Assembly (NCBI GenBank): GCA_903870175.1
Contig: CAIQBY010000332.1
Coordinates: forward strand, 1-39,541
From: an uncultured Bacteroidota bacterium
GTDB taxonomy: Bacteria; Bacteroidota; Bacteroidia; 2-12-FULL-35-15
Length of the DNA: 39,541 nt
Direction of reading: 5' to 3'
In this document: piece after piece, positions 34,935 to 39,541 of the stretch
Layout of the letters: the number at the start of each line of letters is the position of its first letter
Numbering within the stretch: position 1 is the first letter of the stretch
The notes under the pieces: generated by a model
What the model was told of the DNA's origin: nothing
What the model saw: the letters and a program-made list of their open reading frames with translations, nothing else
The model's database searches: none
Position numbers and translations under genes: made by a program

Positions 34935-35702
34935 TTGTTATCAAAAAACCAAATAAAGTTCGTCAATTCATTAAAACAAAAAAAATATAGAGAAGAACAT
35001 AATCTCTTTATTGCAGAAGGAAATAAAATTGTTTCGGAACTGTTAAACTCTTCAATAGTTGTGAAACAAGTTTATGCCACTTCCGAGTTTTTAAGGAAGA
35101 CCAATATAGATGCCGCTATCGAAAGGTTTGAAATAACAGAAAATGAACTTGAACGAATATCATCACTCATTACAGCCAACGAAGTACTCGCAGTTTGTCA
35201 AATGCCAACTTGCATTTTAAATATCGAAGCATTTAAAGACAAACTCACATTAGTATTAGATGATATAAAAGACCCCGGTAATTTGGGAACTATTATTAGA
35301 ATTGCTGATTGGTTTGGGATAGATTCAATAATCTGCAGTTCTAATACTGCAGATGTTTACAACCCTAAAGTAGTGCAGGCAACAATGGGTTCCATAGCCA
35401 GAATAAAAACCCATTATTTGGATTTAGCAGTTTTTTTCAATAGTTCTAAATCTCTAATCCAAAATCCAATTTATGGAGCTTTATTAGAAGGTGAAAATAT
35501 TTATACTTCTAAATTAACGTCAATAGGATTCATTATAATAGGTAATGAGTCAAAAGGCATTTCCGAAAACATAGTACCATTTATTACTGATAAATTATAT
35601 ATTCCATCATTTTCTAATAATAAATCAGGTAAAAGCGAAGTAGAATCTTTAAATGCAGCTATTGCAACATCAATTATCTGTTCGGAATTCAGGCGTAGAT
35701 AA
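34935..35702 (+). CDS. TrmH/SpoU-family RNA 2'-O-methyltransferase
   Basis: 255 residues from a TTG start. The N-terminus MLSKNQIKFVNSLKQKKYRE is the typical family start, and no ATG fits it. Residues about 20-95 form the L30e-like RNA-binding part. The SPOUT knot has motif 1 VLDDIKDPGNLGTIIRIADW, motif 2 IIIGNESKGIS and motif 3 SEVESLNAAIATSII. The enzyme methylates a ribose 2'-OH in rRNA or tRNA with S-adenosylmethionine; the exact site cannot be given. It is read away from the BamA/TamA-type gene, with array D between them. A near -7 box lies at 34893-34900. Confidence 0.9.
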   Translation: MLSKNQIKFVNSLKQKKYREEHNLFIAEGNKIVSELLNSSIVVKQVYATSEFLRKTNIDAAIERFEITENELERISSLITANEVLAVCQMPTCILNIEAFKDKLTLVLDDIKDPGNLGTIIRIADWFGIDSIICSSNTADVYNPKVVQATMGSIARIKTHYLDLAVFFNSSKSLIQNPIYGALLEGENIYTSKLTSIGFIIIGNESKGISENIVPFITDKLYIPSFSNNKSGKSEVESLNAAIATSIICSEFRRR

Positions 35703-35734
35703 AAGGCCGATATTAAAATAAGAATTGAATGATA

Positions 35735-36148
35735 TTATTTCTTTTTAACAGAAATTCTAATACCAAATTTTCCGCCAATAAATGCAAAGGGAAGGAAAAC
35801 AACCAAAGCAGAAATAATTACCCAAACTGGATGTGGGATATTAAATAAATTAAACAACCCCAAACCCATTAATATACCTCCAACAGCTATTGCTTTTGAT
35901 GACTTTTTAGTTGATGCAATTACAGAAGCAACAAAACCCCCTGCTAATGAACCAAGCGCATAACCTAAAATAACAAGAAGGAATATACTATTTGGAGCAG
36001 AAGAAATATACTCTTTAAACGCTTCCGGATTATTAAAATTTAAACTTGTAGTGGGCGGATATAATTTATAGCCTATAATTTCTATTGCCTCAATTACAAG
36101 AAAACTGGCAATAAGTCCTACAACCACTGAAATAATATTTCGCAACAT
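35735..36148 (-). CDS. small inner-membrane protein of unknown function
   Basis: 137 residues with four hydrophobic segments: about 5-22 (ISVVVGLIASFLVIEAIEI), 53-78 (SIFLLVILGYALGSLAGGFV), 86-103 and 108-130. A loop between the first two carries YPPTTSLNFNNPEAFKEY. Gly-rich small-residue patterns in the helices suggest packing in the membrane. The tail RISVKKK is basic and probably cytoplasmic. Known only as hypothetical membrane proteins in Bacteroidota; no function assigned. It starts just after the terminator at 36177-36209 on the minus strand, so it is probably a separate unit. Confidence 0.7.
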   Translation of the reverse strand: MLRNIISVVVGLIASFLVIEAIEIIGYKLYPPTTSLNFNNPEAFKEYISSAPNSIFLLVILGYALGSLAGGFVASVIASTKKSSKAIAVGGILMGLGLFNLFNIPHPVWVIISALVVFLPFAFIGGKFGIRISVKKK

Positions 36149-36176
36149 TTTATTTGTATTTGTAGATTTTGTATAA

Positions 36177-36209
36177 AAAAAACTCCGATAATTTTTATCG
36201 GAGTTTTTT
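36177..36209 (-). terminator. intrinsic terminator for the Asp-box gene
   Basis: A perfect 15-bp stem (AAAAAACTCCGATAA and its complement) with a TTT loop, 10 bp beyond the stop of the minus-strand gene at 36220. The A-run and T-run at its ends would also work in the other direction. Confidence 0.9.
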
Positions 36210-36219
36210 ATTTTGAAGA

Positions 36220-38244
36220 TTATTCTACAACTAATTTTTGAGAAAATGTTTCACCATTTATTAATGATCGTACAAAATAAATCCCTGAATGATAGTTAGA
36301 GAGATCAATGGATACCATACTTCCATTAGTAATTGATTGATTCTCGATATTAGAAACTTCCTGTCCCATCACATTAAATATTTTAATATTTACTTTCGAA
36401 ATTCTATTTATATTAAACTTTAAAGTTACTGAGTTTGTTGCAGGATTAGGAAATAAGTTCATTGAAGCAACAATTTCAGATTTGTTGTCAACACCAGCAC
36501 CGCACGCTAAATCAGCAATAGGAACTTTATAATAAAGAATATCAGCCTCTCCACCTTGAGGATCAGTAGGGGTTCCAGTAGTAGCAACCCCATGCCCAGG
36601 TGAATTATCATCCTGAACAATAATATGGACGAAAGAACCATCTAAATGTTTTGGCATTGCTCCGTAAACTCCTTCATGCAAATCATAATTTCCTGAAGCG
36701 ATATCGGGGTCTGTAACATCATCTGGAGCACACCATGTGGTTCCTCCATCATCAGAACGCATTATATATGTATGACGGAAACTTTTTCCAGGATTGGTTG
36801 ATGCACTTGGAACCAAATCTCCCTGATCATTCATTCCTTCAAAAAGTCCGGAATAGGAAACATATATCTTTCCTGAAGGGTCAATCCCTGCACTAGGGAA
36901 TGATGTAAGCGATGTTCCATAGGTTCCCATTCCTAAAACTGCCCCAGTTGGATCTGTATACACATTTAATATACCATCTGCCGGATGTCCTGGAAAGTTT
37001 AAGTCAAGAACAGAAGCAATCATAACTGGTTGTGTGCTTCCAAAGTTCTCATTCCAATACATCAAACCTTGTGTGTAAGGAAAATAAGACAAACCTTGTC
37101 CTGTAGCTGTTCCTGGAGTTGCGCAAGTTACTTGCATTTTGCCATACCATACGTGCGCCATACCCTGGTTGTCTAGCATTACTTCAAGTGAGGCATCATT
37201 AGTTTCCAACGTATCTATTTCAGCATTGCTGGTAGGGTTAAGAGTATCAGTATACATTGTAGCAGCAGTATACATTGGGATAGGGAATCTTTTCACAATT
37301 GTTTTAGTCCAAGAAGTTCCATTGTCAACAGATTTAAGTAACACAACATCAACATCAAATCCTCCTGCAACAATAACTACAGTATCACCTTTTGCATCAA
37401 TAGCATAAGAATCGCCACCAAAACCTAAATAATGGGAAGAGTCAATGGCAGGAATAATATATCTTAGGATATCCCATGTAACACCTCCGTCTTGAGAACG
37501 AGAATAATTAATAGAGCCTGTTTGCCCATGGAAGGTAATCATTGAAGCTCCACCACCTAAGCCTGAACTGGAAATCACGTGCAATGTTTGACCATTGTGA
37601 CCTCCAACAGAAACACGTGCCCATGTGTCAGGTAGACCGCTAACCGCTGCAGATGCCCATGTCCCTGTTCCCTTCGTACCTCTTGAGTCCAGATGGATTG
37701 CAGCTACTGCAGTTTCGTGACATACAATAACCTCTTCACCTGTAGAAGTAACTCCAAGATTAGTAAATCCTGTTCTTACAGCTTCAACAGCTGCAGTTGG
37801 TCCTACGGCAGAAGAAGTGCCATAGGCAGCGGAACCAAAAGTCCAACTGGTTCCGTCATAATAATTATAACCGGTACCTCTATCAGTCCATGTAGAAGAG
37901 TTTTCCTGAGACATTGTCCATGTAGCACCAATAGTGCCATCAGGACTTAATACCATTCTATTACATATTGAAGCATTAGTTTGCAACTGATAATAAGTTG
38001 TCCCAATTCTACTTGATGTAAATACTTTTGGAATATTATGGTTAACATTAGGGTGTAAATTGTAAACAGTTGATTCAAAAGAGTTCCCAGCTAACTGTTG
38101 ATTTTTGGGAGCTGGAAGTGCTAATTTAGCAAGTTTCGGATTAATTTTTATTGGGGTAACAGGTGTTGGAATTGAAGTGGAATTTTGCGCTAAAGCAGCA
38201 CCACCAAGAATCATTGCAATTCCAATTAGTAAATTTTTATTCAT
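36220..38244 (-). CDS. secreted Asp-box (sialidase-type propeller) protein with T9SS sorting domain
   Basis: 674 residues. Signal peptide MNKNLLIGIAMILGGAAL to about AQN. Residues about 100-580 form a beta-propeller; three Asp-boxes are visible (SQDGGVTW, SVDNGTSW, SDDGGTTW), the turn motif of sialidases and related propellers. No sialidase arginine triad could be identified, so glycosidase activity is not claimed. The last 80 residues are a T9SS type A sorting domain (NLFPNPATNSVTLKF to FSQKLVVE). Promoter box at 38288-38295 and a strong terminator make it a single-gene unit. It is probably a surface or released protein; function open. Confidence 0.83.
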   Translation of the reverse strand: MNKNLLIGIAMILGGAALAQNSTSIPTPVTPIKINPKLAKLALPAPKNQQLAGNSFESTVYNLHPNVNHNIPKVFTSSRIGTTYYQLQTNASICNRMVLSPDGTIGATWTMSQENSSTWTDRGTGYNYYDGTSWTFGSAAYGTSSAVGPTAAVEAVRTGFTNLGVTSTGEEVIVCHETAVAAIHLDSRGTKGTGTWASAAVSGLPDTWARVSVGGHNGQTLHVISSSGLGGGASMITFHGQTGSINYSRSQDGGVTWDILRYIIPAIDSSHYLGFGGDSYAIDAKGDTVVIVAGGFDVDVVLLKSVDNGTSWTKTIVKRFPIPMYTAATMYTDTLNPTSNAEIDTLETNDASLEVMLDNQGMAHVWYGKMQVTCATPGTATGQGLSYFPYTQGLMYWNENFGSTQPVMIASVLDLNFPGHPADGILNVYTDPTGAVLGMGTYGTSLTSFPSAGIDPSGKIYVSYSGLFEGMNDQGDLVPSASTNPGKSFRHTYIMRSDDGGTTWCAPDDVTDPDIASGNYDLHEGVYGAMPKHLDGSFVHIIVQDDNSPGHGVATTGTPTDPQGGEADILYYKVPIADLACGAGVDNKSEIVASMNLFPNPATNSVTLKFNINRISKVNIKIFNVMGQEVSNIENQSITNGSMVSIDLSNYHSGIYFVRSLINGETFSQKLVVE

Positions 38245-38287
38245 AGCATTTTAAATTAAAAGTTAATGTAAATTATTTTTTTGTTGA

Positions 38288-38295
38288 CAAATGTA
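38288..38295 (-). promoter_or_regulatory. -7 box for the Asp-box gene
   Basis: CAAATGTA (minus TACATTTG), an exact TAnnTTTG match 44 bp before the ATG. Its 8-bp sequence equals the box at 12924-12931. Confidence 0.55.
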
Positions 38296-38353
38296 TATAA
38301 ATCAAATCAGTTAAGCAACATTTATTTTCAGAAACGTATTATAATGAGATAAA

Positions 38354-39160
38354 TCATAAGATGTTTGCCTTAACGGAAATTGAAAAATATTTATTGGGAA
38401 AAGAAAAAACTTGATTTCCTATGCATTTAATCTCCTTTGTTATATAAATTGCGCACAAAGTATTTGAGACACGATACAAATTCTTCCTCTTTTCGGCAGG
38501 TGTTCCATCTAAAATACCTTTTAAAACATCCCATCTTACATTGGAAGGATTGTTTCCATAGTCGTGCCAGACAATTATAGAAGTGTCGTCTTTTAATAAT
38601 TTAAATGCATTTTCAGTATCATTTTTTATACTTTCGTAATGATGGTCACCATCTATAAAAATCAAATCAAATTTCTGTTGAAGAGAACTGAAATCAAATG
38701 TTTGAGAGTTGGCTTGAATATGATTTACATTTTGCAGGTTTTTAGAATAGAAGCGATGCAGATCAACATATTTTTTATTCTCTCCCATCTTTAACATTTG
38801 TTCGTCAGGTAAATTTAAAGTCACACAATACTTTGCGACGTTTGCTACATTACTGACGCTTTCGCCCATCCAGGTGCCAATTTCCAAATAATTACAATCC
38901 TTTAAATTTCTTGCCAAACCTTTCAATAAAGCCAAATCAATCGGCGTTGAACCACCATCTACTGAGCTATAAGGAGAAACCGTTTCATTTAGTTCAGTAA
39001 CTAAATCTGTTATATCAACTGTTTTTAATCCTTCTGGAAGACTATATTTATTTATAACTTCTTCTTTATTTACATCTGCATCATTAATAATTTTATTAAG
39101 CAACGATGGTTGCTTAACTATTAACGACAATGCTTTTATTAGTTTATTAAACTTACTCAT
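38354..39160 (-). CDS. class I SAM-dependent methyltransferase (Methyltransf_24 type)
   Basis: 268 residues. After about 65 residues of helical N-terminus, the Rossmann core shows motif I NYLEIGTWMGESVSNVA at about 95-110, then VTLNLPDE as the acidic strand end, FDLIFIDGDHHYESIKND with DGDHHYE, and LLKDDTSIIVWHDYGN. These are typical of the Methyltransf_24 group, often found in glycan or surface polymer modification clusters. The substrate is unknown. The gene starts 3 bp after the stop of another methyltransferase on the same strand, so the two are probably translated from one transcript. Confidence 0.87.
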   Translation of the reverse strand: MSKFNKLIKALSLIVKQPSLLNKIINDADVNKEEVINKYSLPEGLKTVDITDLVTELNETVSPYSSVDGGSTPIDLALLKGLARNLKDCNYLEIGTWMGESVSNVANVAKYCVTLNLPDEQMLKMGENKKYVDLHRFYSKNLQNVNHIQANSQTFDFSSLQQKFDLIFIDGDHHYESIKNDTENAFKLLKDDTSIIVWHDYGNNPSNVRWDVLKGILDGTPAEKRKNLYRVSNTLCAIYITKEIKCIGNQVFSFPNKYFSISVKANIL

Positions 39161-39163
39161 TTG

Positions 39164-39541
39164 TTATTTATTTCGAAATACTTTTACTTTTATGGTGTCT
39201 TCCCAGTAAAATTTGGTATACGAGTTCGGGATATATTTCCATATCTTACTTATTACTTTCGATATTATTTTAAGCAATGGATTTGAAGAATGAAACGGCT
39301 TATGCCCAGTACGGTTTTCATTCAGATATATTAATCCATAAATAAAATCGGAAAACGGTTTAAAGTTAGTCTTTTCTTTAAATACAAGACAATTCCCTTT
39401 TTTACTTACAATCCATTTGTGGAATGGTTCATTAAGGAAAAATTCATCAAATGCACCTGGAGTTTCAATATATCCTCTCTTACCAACTCTTGCAAGTTCT
39501 TTACAAAATTGTTCTGGATTGTCAATATGTTCAGCAATATG
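39164..39541 (-). CDS. class I SAM-dependent methyltransferase, N-terminal part outside window
   Basis: 125 residues from the window edge to TAA at 39164-39166. It opens HIAEHIDNPEQFCKELARVG, then KRGYIETPGAFDEFF, the post-motif region of Methyltransf_11-type enzymes (the helix after HxxEHxxDP and the strand with YIETP). NEPFHKWIV and FYWEDTIKVKVF complete the C-terminus. The SAM-binding glycine motif lies outside the window, so completeness is unknown. Together with the following gene it suggests a saccharide or surface-polymer modification operon continuing beyond the right edge. Confidence 0.75.
   Translation of the reverse strand, partial: HIAEHIDNPEQFCKELARVGKRGYIETPGAFDEFFLNEPFHKWIVSKKGNCLVFKEKTNFKPFSDFIYGLIYLNENRTGHKPFHSSNPLLKIISKVISKIWKYIPNSYTKFYWEDTIKVKVFRNK

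Noticed and set aside
34658-34990. 110-residue open frame across array D
   Set aside because: Repeat-driven frame that overlaps the start of the TrmH-like gene.
36220-38244. Functional sialidase
   Set aside because: Asp-boxes are only structural. The arginine triad and other catalytic residues could not be identified.

Overview
The window is AT-rich and comes from a member of the Bacteroidota. Four things point there. Five secreted proteins end in a type IX secretion system (T9SS) type A sorting domain. A porQ gene sits directly before cmk, the usual Bacteroidota arrangement. Many genes have a TAnnTTTG promoter -7 box of the Bacteroidota kind close to their start. The BamA/TamA-type gene lies back to back with a TrmH/SpoU RNA methyltransferase gene. 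No rRNA, tRNA, CRISPR array or transposase was seen. The genus cannot be told from this sequence.

Layout. Positions 1-924 (-) hold the N-terminal part of an M3 peptidyl-dipeptidase lipoprotein, and 1121-1897 (-) a small TPR protein. Positions 2147-3915 form an odd module: a promoter with a 26-codon small ORF and a hairpin, a 21-bp-period repeat array, a frameshifted C-rich gene of unknown function, and a terminator. Positions 4024-5529 hold a T9SS cargo gene whose last 53 bp are repeated 567 bp downstream. Between the two copies lie a long palindrome and a frameshifted retropepsin-like protease gene. A minus-strand block at 5608-10087 encodes a beta-CASP nuclease, 3-methyladenine glycosylase, RecQ and a small STAS-like protein. 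Then come three secreted proteins on the minus strand: a trypsin-like protease, a metzincin-like protein lacking the catalytic Glu, and a leucine-rich-repeat protein.

The plus-strand genes from 16461 to 23116 encode a metallophosphoesterase, an AlkC-like alkylation repair protein, an outer-membrane barrel, a flippase-like membrane protein, PorQ and Cmk, with a VOC-family gene on the minus strand among them. They are followed by an arylsulfotransferase-like protein (-), a 1021-residue SprB-repeat adhesin-like protein (+), an unknown protein (-), an SRPBCC protein (-), two outer-membrane barrel proteins with POTRA-like regions (-), a TrmH-family methyltransferase (+), a small membrane protein (-), an Asp-box T9SS protein (-) and two methyltransferases (-, the last one cut by the window end).

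The main functional thread is T9SS secretion: one T9SS component (PorQ), five cargo proteins, and decayed or duplicated pieces of cargo tails. A second thread is alkylation and DNA repair (Mpg, AlkC, RecQ). The most unusual signal is structural. Four gene-free regions (about 2406-2594, 15929-16201, 23354-23605 and 34646-34855) each carry a degenerate array with the same 21-bp period but unrelated unit sequences. Ordinary gene annotation does not explain these arrays.
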